NCBI RefSeq assembly: GCF_001463705.1
Contig: NZ_BBWH01000002.1
Span: 1 to 64,000 of the forward strand
DNA length: 64,000 nucleotides
Reading direction: 5' to 3'
Source of the DNA: Aureimonas sp. AU12
Lineage (GTDB): Bacteria; Pseudomonadota; Alphaproteobacteria; Rhizobiales; Rhizobiaceae
Shown: positions 1 to 9,954 of the stretch, piece after piece
Layout of the letters: each line of letters begins with the position of its first letter
How positions within the stretch are numbered: position 1 is the first letter of the stretch
Position numbers and translations under genes: made by a program
The notes under the pieces: model-generated
Databases searched by the model: none
Seen by the model: the letters and a program-made list of their open reading frames with translations, nothing else
Told to the model about the DNA's origin: nothing

Positions 1-124
1 GTGCCTCCAGCGCGTGACCCATCATCGCTTTGACACCCGCCATATTGGCAAGTTCGGACACGCCGGTGACGGCATGGAAGCCGAGCCAGAGGCTCAAGGC
101 AAAGCTGGTCGGCAGCCGCTGCAT
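1..124 (-). CDS. hypothetical protein, N-terminal fragment
   Basis: A leftward gene enters the window here and only its first 41 codons are visible. It starts at an ATG ending at 124, with a GGAG ribosome-binding match at 132-135, seven bases upstream. The visible part opens with a hydrophobic, helix-like segment (LSLWLGFHAVTGV) after a short basic start, which suggests a membrane or exported protein. No family is recognisable from so few residues. Its start lies only 20 bp from a CtrA-type box, so cell-cycle control is possible. Confidence 0.5.
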   Translation of the reverse strand, partial: MQRLPTSFALSLWLGFHAVTGVSELANMAGVKAMMGHALEA

Positions 125-143
125 GGTCGATCTCCGCGATGTC

Positions 144-158
144 TTAACGTCTCGTTAA
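144..158. promoter_or_regulatory. CtrA-type binding box (TTAA-N7-TTAA)
   Basis: The bases at 144-147 and 155-158 are both TTAA with exactly seven bases between them, and a C follows, matching the full alphaproteobacterial CtrA consensus TTAA-N7-TTAAC. A third TTAACG half-site lies at 211-216. TTAA is rare in this high-GC sequence, which makes the match less likely to be chance. The box lies 20 bp before the start of the leftward partial gene and 170 bp before pyrB. Binding is inferred. Confidence 0.5.
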
Positions 159-264
159 CGTCAACCTCGCCGCTTCGGTTGTATCCCGCAAACGAAAGAC
201 TTCGGTAAGGTTAACGAGCCTGTGGACGGATCGCGCTCCAACGTCCGTTGCCTCGCTCTTTCGT

Positions 265-301
265 GGCCATCCTCACGCGACGAGTGCTTGTGAGGATGGC
301 C
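265..301 (+). promoter_or_regulatory. 12-bp perfect hairpin in the pyrB leader
   Basis: The arms 265-276 and 290-301 are perfectly complementary (12 bp) around a 13-base loop, and the downstream arm runs into GCTTTCTCC. The hairpin ends 26 bases before the pyrB ATG. No rightward gene lies upstream for it to terminate, so an attenuator or other leader element acting on pyrB is the simplest reading. There is no long U-tract, so simple intrinsic termination would be weak. Confidence 0.45.
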
Positions 302-327
302 GCTTTCTCCTATAGGCCGACCTCGAC

Positions 328-1284
328 ATGTCAGCGCCCTCGCCCCACCCGACCGCCGCCCGTCGACACCTCCTCGGCATCGCCGGGCTGTCGCTCCCCG
401 ACATCCATCATCTGATGGACCTTGCCGAGAGCGAGGTCGCCGTGAGCCTCGGGCGCGACAAGAAGAAGGCGGCGCTCAAGGGGCGCACGCAGATCAACCT
501 GTTCTTTGAGGCGTCGACGCGCACGCAGGCCTCCTTCGAGCTGGCCGGCAAGCGTCTGGGCGCCGACGTCATGAACATGTCGGTCGCCAATTCCTCGGTG
601 AAGAAGGGCGAAACGCTCATCGACACCGCGATGACCCTCAACGCCATGCGACCCGACATCCTCGTGGTGCGCCATCATGCCGCCGGCGCCGTAGCGCTCC
701 TGGCGCAGAAGGTCGGCTGCGCAGTGGTCAATGCCGGCGACGGCGCGCACGAGCACCCGACGCAGGCGCTTCTCGACGCGCTGACGATCCGTCGCCACAA
801 GGGCCGCGTCGCGCGCCTCGTCGTGGCGATCTGCGGTGACGTGCTGCACAGCCGCGTCGCCCGCTCCAATATCCTCCTCCTGAACGCGCTCGGCGCCGAC
901 GTTCGCGTCGTCGCGCCCTCGACGCTTCTCCCGGCCGGGATCGAGGAGATGGGCGTGCGGGTCTTCCGCAACATGGAAGAGGGTCTCGCCGGCGCCGATG
1001 TCGTGATGATGCTGCGGCTGCAGCGCGAGCGGATGGAGGGCTCCTTCGTGCCCTCGGTGCGCGAATATTTTCGCTTCTTCGGGCTCGACGCGCAGAAGCT
1101 TGCCCGCGCCCAGCCGGACGCGCTGGTGATGCATCCCGGCCCGATGAATCGCGGCGTCGAGATCGCCTCGGAAATCGCCGATGGCCCGCAGAGCGTCATC
1201 GAGGAACAGGTGGAAATGGGCGTCGCCGTGCGCATGGCCGTGATGGAATGGCTGATCGGCGACCACGCGGAGGCCGGTCGATGA
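328..1284 (+). CDS. pyrB: aspartate carbamoyltransferase catalytic subunit
   Basis: This 318-residue cytoplasmic enzyme joins carbamoyl phosphate to aspartate, the first committed step of pyrimidine synthesis. The carbamoyl-phosphate loop STRT is at residues 63-66, the SVKKGET loop at about 90-96, HPTQ at 143-146, and the C-terminal MHPGPMNRG motif is present. Length is normal for a catalytic chain, and no regulatory pyrI gene follows. The TGA overlaps the ATG of the dihydroorotase-like gene (ATGA), so the two are translationally coupled. In Pseudomonas-type systems such ATCase chains assemble with an inactive dihydroorotase partner, which fits the next gene. A leader hairpin lies just upstream. 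Confidence 0.97.
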   Translation: MSAPSPHPTAARRHLLGIAGLSLPDIHHLMDLAESEVAVSLGRDKKKAALKGRTQINLFFEASTRTQASFELAGKRLGADVMNMSVANSSVKKGETLIDTAMTLNAMRPDILVVRHHAAGAVALLAQKVGCAVVNAGDGAHEHPTQALLDALTIRRHKGRVARLVVAICGDVLHSRVARSNILLLNALGADVRVVAPSTLLPAGIEEMGVRVFRNMEEGLAGADVVMMLRLQRERMEGSFVPSVREYFRFFGLDAQKLARAQPDALVMHPGPMNRGVEIASEIADGPQSVIEEQVEMGVAVRMAVMEWLIGDHAEAGR

Positions 1285-2597
1285 TCGCAACGCGCCCGCT
1301 CGTCGTCGAAAACGCCCGGATCCTCGACCCCTCCCGCAACCTCGACGCCCGCGGCACGCTCATTGTGGTGGACGGCGTCATCGTCGCGTCCGGGTCCGAT
1401 GCCCTGAACCAGGGACGCCCGGACGGCGCGGACGTGCTCGACGCGCGCGGCCTCCTCGTCATCCCCGGTCTGGTCGACGCCCGCGTCTTCATCGGCGAGC
1501 CCGGCGGCGAACATCGCGAGACGATCCGCTCGGTCGGGCGCGCGGCCGCCGCCGGTGGCGTCACGTCGATCCTGACCATGCCCGACACCGACCCGGTGAT
1601 CGATGACGTGGCGCTGGCGCAGTTCGTCATGCGCACCGCCCGCGAGACCGCCGCGATCAACGTGTTTCCGTCGGCCGCGCTGACGAAGGGCCTCGCCGGG
1701 CGGGAGATGACGGAGATCGGCATCCTGGCGCAGGCCGGCGTCCCCGCCTTCACGGAAGGACGCAAGACGCTCTCGAACAGCGGCATGATCCGGCGGATCA
1801 TGACCTACATCCGCGACTTCGACGCGCTGTTCATGCATGAGACGCAGGACGCCGACCTCACCGGCGCCGGTGTCATGAACGAGGGGCTGCTCGCCTCCTG
1901 GCTCGGCCTGCCCGGCATTCCCCGCGAGGCCGAGGCGATCCCGCTGGAGCGCGACCTGCGTCTCGCCGCCCTCACCCGCTGCCGCTACCACGCGGCCAAG
2001 CTCTCGACCGCGCTGTCGCTTTCGGCGATGCGCCGCGCCAAGGACGAGGGCACGCAGGCCACCGCCGGCGTCTCGATCAACCACCTGTCGCTGAACGAGA
2101 ACGACATCGGCGAGTACCGCACCTTCTTCCGCCTCTCGCCGCCGCTGCGCTCCGAGGACGACCGTCAGGCGATGATCGAGGGTCTGGCGGACGGAACGCT
2201 CGACATCATCGTTTCCTCGCACGACCCGCAGGATGCCGACGGCAAGCGGCGCCCCTTCGCGGAAGCCGAAGTCGGCGCGATCGGCCTCGAGACCCTCCTG
2301 CCCGCGACGCTGCGCCTGCATCACACCGAACGTGTACCGCTGATGCGCCTCATCGAGGCGGTGACGGCGGCACCGGCGAAGCTCCTGAAGCTCGATCGCG
2401 GCACGCTGCAGGTCGGCCGTCCCGCCGACTTCGCGCTCGTCGATCTGGACGCGCCCTATGTCTTCGACAAGTCGCGCATTCATTCGCGCTCGAAGAACAC
2501 CGCCTTCGAGAACGCCCGCTTCCAGGGTGAAGTGCTGCGGACGGTCGTGGCGGGCCGCACCGTCTTCGAAGCGCCGGATGGAAGCGCGGGACGATGA
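1281..2597 (+). CDS. pyrC: dihydroorotase-like protein, probably non-catalytic (PyrC')
   Basis: This 438-residue amidohydrolase-fold protein belongs to the dihydroorotase family and would normally close carbamoyl aspartate to dihydroorotate. The metal-binding HxH after PGLVD is replaced by Arg68 and Phe70, and the later D-H-A-P-H site reads SSHDPQ near residues 312-317, so key zinc ligands are missing. Inactive PyrC' chains of this kind serve as structural partners of aspartate carbamoyltransferase. The start is the ATG at 1281 that overlaps the pyrB stop; in-frame codons upstream lie inside pyrB. A second, active dihydroorotase should be encoded elsewhere. Family assignment is certain; inactivity is inferred from the missing residues. 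Confidence 0.88.
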   Translation: MIATRPLVVENARILDPSRNLDARGTLIVVDGVIVASGSDALNQGRPDGADVLDARGLLVIPGLVDARVFIGEPGGEHRETIRSVGRAAAAGGVTSILTMPDTDPVIDDVALAQFVMRTARETAAINVFPSAALTKGLAGREMTEIGILAQAGVPAFTEGRKTLSNSGMIRRIMTYIRDFDALFMHETQDADLTGAGVMNEGLLASWLGLPGIPREAEAIPLERDLRLAALTRCRYHAAKLSTALSLSAMRRAKDEGTQATAGVSINHLSLNENDIGEYRTFFRLSPPLRSEDDRQAMIEGLADGTLDIIVSSHDPQDADGKRRPFAEAEVGAIGLETLLPATLRLHHTERVPLMRLIEAVTAAPAKLLKLDRGTLQVGRPADFALVDLDAPYVFDKSRIHSRSKNTAFENARFQGEVLRTVVAGRTVFEAPDGSAGR

Positions 2598-3208
2598 CCG
2601 TATTCGACGGGTTCTTTGCCGATCCCACCCATCTCCTGATCGCACTCGTCGGCGGCTACCTGTGCGGCACGATCGCCTTCGGCCTGATCCTGACGAAGGC
2701 GTTCGGCCTCGGTGACCTGCGCTCCATCGGCTCGGGCAATATCGGCGCTACCAACGTGCTGCGGACCGGCAACAAGAAGGTCGCCGCGCTGACGCTGCTC
2801 GGCGATCTCCTCAAGGCGACCATCCCCATCCTGATCGCCTGGCGCTGGGGCGCGCCGGCGGCTGCGGTCGCGGGCTTCGGCGCCTTCCTCGGCCACCTCT
2901 TCCCGGTCTGGCTCGGGTTCCGGGGCGGCAAGGGCGTCGCCACCTATATCGGCGTGCTCTTGGGCTTCGCACCGATCGGCGTGCTCGTCTTCGCGGCGGT
3001 GTGGCTCGGTATTGCCAAGCTCTCGCGCTACTCCTCGCTTGCGGCCCTGACGGCGACCCTCGTCGTGCCGATCGCCTATATCCTCCTCGGCAATCCGCTC
3101 GCGGCGGCGCTGACGGCACTGCTGACCATCTTCGTCTACATCAAGCATGCCCCCAACATCCGGCGTCTTCGGGCGGGAACGGAAGGGAAGATCGGGGCCA
3201 AGGGTTGA
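2594..3208 (+). CDS. plsY: glycerol-3-phosphate acyltransferase PlsY
   Basis: This 204-residue inner-membrane enzyme transfers acyl groups from acyl-phosphate to glycerol-3-phosphate, the first step of phospholipid synthesis. The family signatures [12 protein letters not shown] and [10 protein letters not shown] are present, along with about five hydrophobic segments. Length is typical. Its ATG overlaps the pyrC stop (ATGA) and its stop overlaps the TTG start of dprA, so it is embedded in a coupled pyrB-pyrC-plsY-dprA operon, an arrangement seen in other Rhizobiales. Confidence 0.97.
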   Translation: MTVFDGFFADPTHLLIALVGGYLCGTIAFGLILTKAFGLGDLRSIGSGNIGATNVLRTGNKKVAALTLLGDLLKATIPILIAWRWGAPAAAVAGFGAFLGHLFPVWLGFRGGKGVATYIGVLLGFAPIGVLVFAAVWLGIAKLSRYSSLAALTATLVVPIAYILLGNPLAAALTALLTIFVYIKHAPNIRRLRAGTEGKIGAKG

Positions 3209-4341
3209 TCGCCGCGCCCCCTGCGGAACCGCCTCGGTTCTCCGAGAGCGAGCGTCTTGCGCGGCTTCGCCTCATCCGTAGCGAAAATGTCGGGCCGGTC
3301 ACGTTCGCCTCGCTGATCCGCCGCTTCGGCAGCGCGGAAGCTGCGATCGACGCCCTGCCCGATCTCGCCGCGCGCGGCGGCTCGCGGCGACCGTTGAAGA
3401 TCGCGACACTCAAAGTCGCCGAGGTCGAAATGGCGACGGCGACGCGGCTCGGTGCCCGCTTCGTCACCATCGGCGAGGCCGACTATCCCCAGACGCTGCG
3501 CCTGTCGCAGACGCCGCCGCCGGTGCTGGCGATCATGGGGGACGCCTCGGTGCTGAAGCGACCCGCCGTCGCGATCGTCGGGGCGCGCAACGCGTCGGCG
3601 GCGGGAACGCGGCTGACGCAGATGTTTGCTAGGGAACTCGGCGAAGCCGGTCATGCGGTGGTCTCGGGCCTCGCCCGCGGCATCGACACCGCAGCCCACG
3701 AGGCCAGCCTCCCGACCGGCACGATCGGCGTCTTTGCCGGCGGATTGGACAAGCCCTATCCAGCCGAAAACCGGCCGCTGATGCGCCGGATCGTCGATGG
3801 TGGCGGCTGTCTGGTCACCGAGATGCCCTTCGGCTGGGAGCCACGCGCGGCCGACTTTCCTCGCCGCAACCGCGTCGTCGTTGCTTTGGCGGCCGGTGTT
3901 CTCGTGGTCGAGGCGGCCATGCGGTCGGGCTCGCTGATCAGTGCGAGGCTCGCGGGCGAACTCGGCCGGCTGGTCTTCGCCGTCCCGGGATCGCCCCTCG
4001 ACATCCGCGCTGCCGGAACGAATGCGCTTCTGAAGGACGGCGCGACGCTCGTCACCGAAACTGCCGATATCCTCCAGGCGCTCTCTCCGCTCGACCCGCG
4101 CATGCCCGCCCGGTTGACGGACGACATGCTGCGCGAAGCCGACGACGAGGCGTTCGAGGAACCGAGCCATGCAGGCCGCGACCGGATCCTGCGGGCACTT
4201 GGTGCAGCGCCCACCGCGGTCGACGACATTCTCGCCCATAGCGGTGCCGAGCTGGGTGAATTGCAACTCGTCCTGCTCGAACTCGACCTTGCCGGGCGCC
4301 TCGAACGGCATGCGGGCGGGCGTGTTTCCCTTCTGTCCTGA
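3205..4341 (+). CDS. dprA: DNA-processing protein DprA
   Basis: DprA binds incoming single-stranded DNA and loads RecA during natural transformation. The 378-residue product has an N-terminal helix-hairpin-helix/SAM-like part, a Rossmann-like core with [20 protein letters not shown] and FPRRNR motifs, and a C-terminal winged-helix part (about residues 310-378). The chosen start is a TTG at 3205 overlapping the plsY stop, which gives the normal family length; reading upstream would run through plsY in another frame. It is the last gene of the pyr/pls operon, 121 bp before topA. Many non-competent bacteria keep DprA, so it does not by itself prove competence. Confidence 0.94.
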   Translation: MIAAPPAEPPRFSESERLARLRLIRSENVGPVTFASLIRRFGSAEAAIDALPDLAARGGSRRPLKIATLKVAEVEMATATRLGARFVTIGEADYPQTLRLSQTPPPVLAIMGDASVLKRPAVAIVGARNASAAGTRLTQMFARELGEAGHAVVSGLARGIDTAAHEASLPTGTIGVFAGGLDKPYPAENRPLMRRIVDGGGCLVTEMPFGWEPRAADFPRRNRVVVALAAGVLVVEAAMRSGSLISARLAGELGRLVFAVPGSPLDIRAAGTNALLKDGATLVTETADILQALSPLDPRMPARLTDDMLREADDEAFEEPSHAGRDRILRALGAAPTAVDDILAHSGAELGELQLVLLELDLAGRLERHAGGRVSLLS

Positions 4342-4462
4342 CGGGCATCGGCGCCAGAGCGCCGGGATCAAGCGGGGTTGACCGGCGCGCTCAGGCTGTC
4401 CATGTGAGCGAAGAAGACTTTCGGCACGGCACGACCCGCGCCCTCCCCAGGACTCACGCCTC

Positions 4463-7222
4463 ATGGATCTGGTCATCGTCGAATCGCCCGCAAAAGCGAA
4501 GACGATCAACAAGTATCTCGGCAGCAACTACAAGGTGCTGGCGTCGTTCGGTCACGTGCGCGATCTGCCGGCGAAGGACGGTTCGGTTCGCCCGGACGAC
4601 GACTTCTCGATGGATTGGGAAGTCGACAAGCCGTCCCAGAAGCGACTCAGCGACATCGCGACCGCCCTCAAGACGTCCGACCGCCTGTTCCTGGCGACCG
4701 ATCCGGATCGCGAGGGCGAGGCGATTTCCTGGCACGTGCTGGAAGTGCTGAAGCAGAAGAAGGTGTTGAAAGACAAGCCGGTGAGCCGGGTCGTCTTCAA
4801 CGCCATCACCAAGAAGGCCGTGCTCGACGCGATGGCCAATCCGCGCGAGATCGACGCGCCGCTGGTGGATGCCTATCTTGCTCGCCGGGCCCTCGACTAC
4901 CTCGTGGGCTTCACGCTGTCGCCCGTCCTTTGGCGCAAGCTGCCGGGCGCTCGTTCGGCAGGGCGCGTGCAGTCCGTGTCGTTGCGGCTCGTGTGCGACC
5001 GCGAAGCCGAGATCGAACGCTTCAAGACCGACGAATACTGGCAGATCGCAGCCAAGCTGACGACGCCGCGCGACGAGGAGTTCGTCGCACGCCTGACCTC
5101 GTTCGAGGGCGAGAAGCTGAACCGGCTGTCGATCGGCAACGAGACACGTGCCTTCGAAATCCGCGACATGCTGAACGGCGCCTCGTTCCAGGCGGCGAGC
5201 GTCGAGGCCAAGCCCACGCGCCGCAATCCCGGTGCGCCCTTTACGACGTCCACTCTGCAGCAGGCGGCCTCCGCCAAGCTCGGCTTCAACGCCTCGCGCA
5301 CGATGCAGGTGGCGCAACGGTTGTACGAGGGCATGGACATCGGCGGCGAGACCGTCGGTCTCATCACCTACATGCGAACCGATGGCGTGCAGATGGCGCC
5401 CGAAGCGATCGACGAGGCGCGGATCGCGATCGCCAAGACTTTCGGCGATCGGCACGTGCCGGAGAAGGCGCGCGTCTACACGGCGAAGGCCAAGAATGCG
5501 CAGGAGGCTCACGAGGCCATCCGCCCGACCAGTTTCGATCGTCATCCGAAGGATATGGAGAAGTTCCTCGATCGCGATCAGGCGCGGCTCTACGACCTCG
5601 TCTGGAAGCGCGCAATCGCCAGCCAGATGGCGGCGGCCGAGATCGAGCGGACCACGGCAGAGATCCTGGCCGAGAACGGCGGGCGCCAAGCGACGTTGCG
5701 CGCCACCGGTTCGGTGATCCGCTTCGAGGGGTTCCTCAGCGCCTATCAGGAGCACCGCGACGACTCCAAATCTCCGACCGAGCAGCCGGAGGAAGAAGAC
5801 GAGGCGGCCCGTCTTCCCGAAATCGGCGGACGGGACACGCTGAAGAAGCGCTCGATCGACCCGACGCAGCATTTCACCGAGCCACCGCCTCGCTTCTCGG
5901 AAGCCTCGCTCATCAAGCGGATGGAAGAACTCGGCATCGGCCGCCCCTCCACCTATGCGGCGACGCTGCAGACGCTCGAAGACCGGCAGTACATCGTCCA
6001 GGACAAGCGCAAGCTCTTCCCGGATTCGAAGGGCCGGCTCGTCACCGCCTTCCTGCACAACTTCTTCGAGAAGTATGTCGAGTACGACTTCACGGCTGAT
6101 CTCGAAGGCAAGCTCGACCGCATCTCGGCCGGTGAGCTCGCGTGGAAGGATGTGCTGCGCGACTTCTGGACGGACTTCTCGGCGCAGGTCGACGGCACGA
6201 AGGAACTGCGGGTCACCGACGTTCTCGATGCGCTGAACGAGGAACTGGCGCCGCTCGTCTTCCCCGATCGCGGCGACGGCTCGAACCCGCGCGCCTGCCC
6301 GCGCTGCGGCGAGGGCAAGCTCAGCCTCAAGCTCGGCAAGTTCGGCGCTTTCGTCGGTTGCTCGAACTATCCCGATTGCGGTTTTACCCGGCAGCTCGGC
6401 TCCAACATGCAGGCGGAGGGCGTCGACGGCGAAGGCCTGAACGAGCCGAAGGTGCTTGGCGTCGATCCCGATTCGAGCGAGCCGGTGACGCTGCGCTCGG
6501 GCCGGTTCGGACCCTACGTCCAGCGCGGCGACGGCAAGGAGGCCAAGCGCTCGTCGCTGCCGAAGGGCTGGCTCGTCGCCGACATTGACTTCGAGAAGGC
6601 CGTTCAGCTCCTGTCGCTGCCGCGCGAGGTTGGCCTGCATCCCGAGACGGGCAAGCCGATCCTCGCCGGCCTCGGCCGCTACGGGCCCTTCCTTCAGCAT
6701 GATGGCGCGTACGCCAATCTCGACTCGATCGAGGACGTTCTGACGGTCGGGCTCAACCGCGCCGTCACCGTCATTGCCGAGAAGAAGGAAAAGGGCGGAC
6801 GGGGTGGACGCGGCACGCCCGCGGCGCTTGCGACGCTGGGCGAGCATCCCGATATCGGTGGCCCGATCACGGTTCGCGAGGGCCGTTTCGGACCTTATGT
6901 CAACGCCGGCAAGATCAACGCGACGTTGCCGAAAAGCAAGGATCCGACCTCCGTCACGCTCGAGGAAGCGATTCAGCTCCTGAACGAGCGCGCCGAGAAG
7001 ACGGGCAAGGTGCCGAAGAAGGCCGCGGCGAAGAAGCCGGCGGCGAAGAAGGCGCCCGCCAAGGCCAAGACGGCGAAGGCCGACGACGCCGAGGCTCCGA
7101 CGGAAAAGAAGAAGCCCGCCGCAAGGCGTGCACCCGCCAAGGCGGCGGCGCCCACCGCGCCCGCCCCGAAGGCGGCCCCCAAGACGGAGCTGATCAAGGC
7201 TTCGAAGGTCAAGGCAGACTAG
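4463..7222 (+). CDS. topA: DNA topoisomerase I
   Basis: This type IA topoisomerase relaxes negative supercoils. The 919 residues begin with a TOPRIM domain (VIVESPAKAKTI, and the metal site DPDREGE near residue 83), followed by the toroidal core with catalytic Tyr303 in the ITYMRTDG motif. One four-cysteine zinc finger lies at about 610-645, then several FGPYV/GPFL-type topoisomerase C-terminal repeats, and finally a Lys/Ala/Pro-rich tail resembling a histone tail (from about residue 850). The basic tail is common in alphaproteobacteria. It is followed eight bases later by rnr. Confidence 0.98.
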   Translation: MDLVIVESPAKAKTINKYLGSNYKVLASFGHVRDLPAKDGSVRPDDDFSMDWEVDKPSQKRLSDIATALKTSDRLFLATDPDREGEAISWHVLEVLKQKKVLKDKPVSRVVFNAITKKAVLDAMANPREIDAPLVDAYLARRALDYLVGFTLSPVLWRKLPGARSAGRVQSVSLRLVCDREAEIERFKTDEYWQIAAKLTTPRDEEFVARLTSFEGEKLNRLSIGNETRAFEIRDMLNGASFQAASVEAKPTRRNPGAPFTTSTLQQAASAKLGFNASRTMQVAQRLYEGMDIGGETVGLITYMRTDGVQMAPEAIDEARIAIAKTFGDRHVPEKARVYTAKAKNAQEAHEAIRPTSFDRHPKDMEKFLDRDQARLYDLVWKRAIASQMAAAEIERTTAEILAENGGRQATLRATGSVIRFEGFLSAYQEHRDDSKSPTEQPEEEDEAARLPEIGGRDTLKKRSIDPTQHFTEPPPRFSEASLIKRMEELGIGRPSTYAATLQTLEDRQYIVQDKRKLFPDSKGRLVTAFLHNFFEKYVEYDFTADLEGKLDRISAGELAWKDVLRDFWTDFSAQVDGTKELRVTDVLDALNEELAPLVFPDRGDGSNPRACPRCGEGKLSLKLGKFGAFVGCSNYPDCGFTRQLGSNMQAEGVDGEGLNEPKVLGVDPDSSEPVTLRSGRFGPYVQRGDGKEAKRSSLPKGWLVADIDFEKAVQLLSLPREVGLHPETGKPILAGLGRYGPFLQHDGAYANLDSIEDVLTVGLNRAVTVIAEKKEKGGRGGRGTPAALATLGEHPDIGGPITVREGRFGPYVNAGKINATLPKSKDPTSVTLEEAIQLLNERAEKTGKVPKKAAAKKPAAKKAPAKAKTAKADDAEAPTEKKKPAARRAPAKAAAPTAPAPKAAPKTELIKASKVKAD

Positions 7223-7230
7223 GATCGACG

Positions 7231-9504
7231 ATGGCGAGACGAGCGAAACCGACTGAGGATACTCGCTCGTTGAGCCGGGAGGCGGTCCTCCGCTTCATTT
7301 CGGACAACCCCGATCTCGCGACGAAGCGCGATCTCGCCAAGGCCTTCGGCGTGAAGGGCGAGGCGCGTGTCTTCCTCAAGGACCTCATCGCCGACCTCCA
7401 GGCCGAGGGCGTGATCGAGGGCAGCCGCAAGCGCTTTTCGCAGGCCGGCATTGCGCCCACCGTCTCGGTGCTCGAGATCCGGGATCGCGACGACGAGGGC
7501 GGCCTTCTCGGCGATCCCGTCGGCTGGAACGAAGACGAGCACGGGCCCCGCCCCCGCTTCGCGCTTCGTCAGACCCGCGACGGTCCGGCCGCCGGCATCG
7601 GCGATCGCGTGTTGGCTCAGCTCGACATGCAAGCGCTCGAAGGTCCGGTCGCCAAGGTGATCCGGCTCCTCGATCGCAAGACCTCGCGTGCGCTCGGCGT
7701 GTTCCGCTCCGCACCGGGTGGCGGCGGGCGCATCGAACCGGTGGAACGCCGGCAGCTCGAATACATGATCGGCCCCGGCGACACGCGCGGCGCCAAGGAC
7801 GGCGATCTCGTGGAGGTCGAGCCGTCGTTGCGCTCGCGTGCCGGGCTTCCGATCGGCTCGGTCGCCGAGGTCGTGGGCTCACTCCAGTCCGAGCGCGCAA
7901 TCTCGACCATCGCGCTTCACGCCCATTCGATCCCGCATGTCTTTCCCAAGGCCGTGCTCGACGAGGCGGACCGGGCGGGCGCCGCGACGATGGACGACCG
8001 CGAGGACTGGCGCGATCTACCGCTCGTTACGATCGATCCGCGCGATGCCAAGGACCATGATGACGCCGTGCACGCGCGGCCGGATGAGGACCCCACCAAT
8101 CCCGGCGGCCATATCGTCACCGTGGCGATCGCCGACGTGTCCTGGTACGTGCGCCCCGCCACGAAGCTCGACGCCGAGGCGAAGCTTCGCGGCAACTCGG
8201 TCTACTTCCCCGACCGCGTGGTTCCCATGCTGCCGGAGCGGATCTCCAACGATCTCTGCTCGCTGCGCGAAGGTGTCGACCGCCCGGCGCTAGCCGTGCG
8301 CATGGTCTTCGACGCGCAGGGTGAGAAGCGCCGGCACGAGTTTCACCGCATCATGATGCGCAGTCACGCCAAGCTCGCCTATCAGGACGCGCAGGCCGCC
8401 ATCGACGGCACGCCGAACGAGGTCGATCTGGCGATCGTCGACGGCGTGCTGCGCCCACTTTGGGCCGCCTACGCGACGCTGAAGATGGGCCGCGACACGC
8501 GCCAGCCTCTCGATCTCGACCTGCCCGAGCGCAAGATCGTGCTCGATGCCAGCGGCCGCGTCGATCGGGTGATCGTTCCCCAGCGGCTGGACGCGCACAA
8601 GCTCATCGAAGAGTGCATGATCCAGGCCAATGTCGCGGCGGCCGAAACGCTTGAGAGCAAACGGCAGGCGCTCATCTACCGCGCCCACGATGCGCCCTCG
8701 ATGGCGCGGATGGAATCGCTGCGCGACTTCCTGCGCACGCTCGAACTGCCGCTGGCCAAAAGCGGTGCGCTGCGGCCCTCGCATTTCAACGGCATCCTGC
8801 ATGCCGTGAAGGACACCGAGCACGAAAGCTTGGTCAATGAGGTCGTGCTGCGCTCGCAGAGTCAGGCCGCCTACTCGCCCGAGAACATCGGTCATTTCGG
8901 CCTTAACTTGGTGCGCTACGCGCATTTCACCTCGCCGATCCGGCGCTATGCCGATCTCGTCGTCCACCGCGCGCTTGTCACCGCCCTCGGCTTCGGTCAG
9001 GGCGGTCTCAGCCGCGAGGACGAGGACCAGCTTGAGCAGACGGCGGACGAGATCAGCCGCGCCGAACGCCGCGCCATGGCGGCCGAACGCGACACGGTCG
9101 ATCGGCTGATCGCGCATCATCTGGCCGAACGCATCGGCGACGAGTTCGACGGACGCATTGCCGGCGTCACCAAGTCGGGACTTTTCGTCCAGTTGCCGGC
9201 TTTCGGTGCAGATGGTTTCATCCCCATCTCGACGCTCGGTTCGGATTATTATCATTATGACGAAATCGCGCACTCGCTCGTCGGCGATCGCAGCAAGCGC
9301 GGCTACCGTCTCGGCGACACGGTGTCGGTGAAGCTCGTCGAGGCCATCCCGCTTGCTGGCTCGATGCGCTTCGAGATGCTGACAGAGCCGCGCGAACTGC
9401 CGGCGACCAACGCGTCCTTCCACAAGGCAGGCCGCCGGCCAGCGCGACCCGGCCGGGCACCACGCTTGAAGGCGGCTGGCGCGAAGAACAGGAAAAGACG
9501 ATGA
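7231..9504 (+). CDS. rnr: ribonuclease R
   Basis: RNase R is a processive 3'-to-5' exoribonuclease that degrades structured RNA. The 757-residue product has an N-terminal winged-helix region, cold-shock-like domains, the RNB catalytic domain with Asp269, Asp275, Asp277 and Asp278 in DPRDAKDHDD, a TSPIRRYADL motif, and an S1 RNA-binding domain near the C terminus ending in a basic tail. It lies eight bases after topA, and its stop overlaps the next ATG (ATGA), so it is probably co-transcribed with both. Confidence 0.97.
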   Translation: MARRAKPTEDTRSLSREAVLRFISDNPDLATKRDLAKAFGVKGEARVFLKDLIADLQAEGVIEGSRKRFSQAGIAPTVSVLEIRDRDDEGGLLGDPVGWNEDEHGPRPRFALRQTRDGPAAGIGDRVLAQLDMQALEGPVAKVIRLLDRKTSRALGVFRSAPGGGGRIEPVERRQLEYMIGPGDTRGAKDGDLVEVEPSLRSRAGLPIGSVAEVVGSLQSERAISTIALHAHSIPHVFPKAVLDEADRAGAATMDDREDWRDLPLVTIDPRDAKDHDDAVHARPDEDPTNPGGHIVTVAIADVSWYVRPATKLDAEAKLRGNSVYFPDRVVPMLPERISNDLCSLREGVDRPALAVRMVFDAQGEKRRHEFHRIMMRSHAKLAYQDAQAAIDGTPNEVDLAIVDGVLRPLWAAYATLKMGRDTRQPLDLDLPERKIVLDASGRVDRVIVPQRLDAHKLIEECMIQANVAAAETLESKRQALIYRAHDAPSMARMESLRDFLRTLELPLAKSGALRPSHFNGILHAVKDTEHESLVNEVVLRSQSQAAYSPENIGHFGLNLVRYAHFTSPIRRYADLVVHRALVTALGFGQGGLSREDEDQLEQTADEISRAERRAMAAERDTVDRLIAHHLAERIGDEFDGRIAGVTKSGLFVQLPAFGADGFIPISTLGSDYYHYDEIAHSLVGDRSKRGYRLGDTVSVKLVEAIPLAGSMRFEMLTEPRELPATNASFHKAGRRPARPGRAPRLKAAGAKNRKRR

Positions 9505-9944
9505 CGCAGTCCCGCGCGGCCCCGATCGAGTATGGCGCCGGCCAGGCCGACGAGCCGGCGGCGCCGCGCCGTGATCTCTGGCGCTCGATCGGCCGCGGGC
9601 TGCTGATGCGTTGCCCCCATTGCGGCGAGGGAAAGCTCTTTGCCGGCTTCCTGACCAGCGTCGAAGCCTGCGAGGTCTGCCACGAGCTGATCCATCACCA
9701 CCGGGCCGACGACCTGCCGCCCTACCTCACCGTCTTCATCGTCGGCCATCTCGTCGTCGCCCTGTTCATGGGTGTCGAGGAGGTGACGACGCTGCCGCTC
9801 TGGGCGCATCTGACGATCTGGATCCCGGTCACGCTGGCCCTGTCGCTCGTGCTGCTTCGTCCGCTGAAGGGTGGGACGATCGGTCTTCAGTGGGCGCTGC
9901 GGATGCATGGGTTCGGCGGATCGCCGGATGGCGCCGATCACTGA
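9501..9944 (+). CDS. DUF983 family membrane protein
   Basis: This 147-residue protein has the DUF983 layout: a short N-terminal cytosolic part with a CPHCG...CEVCHE zinc-ribbon-like pair of cysteine motifs (about residues 37-59), then two transmembrane segments (about 74-95 and 103-122). The function of the family is not established. Its ATG overlaps the rnr stop, and topA-rnr-DUF983-Nudix order is a recurring arrangement in Rhizobiales. The zinc-ribbon and membrane segments are seen directly; no enzymatic role can be assigned. Confidence 0.9.
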   Translation: MTQSRAAPIEYGAGQADEPAAPRRDLWRSIGRGLLMRCPHCGEGKLFAGFLTSVEACEVCHELIHHHRADDLPPYLTVFIVGHLVVALFMGVEEVTTLPLWAHLTIWIPVTLALSLVLLRPLKGGTIGLQWALRMHGFGGSPDGADH

Positions 9945-9954
9945 GGGAGCCGCG

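Noticed and set aside
675-2645. A 656-codon antisense open frame across pyrB, pyrC and the start of plsY
   Set aside because: It is low-complexity Arg/Asp/Gly-rich sequence opposite coupled, recognisable genes.
4454-6847. A 797-codon antisense open frame inside topA
   Set aside because: The composition is that of the reverse complement of a high-GC gene. No domain is recognisable, and topA is certain.
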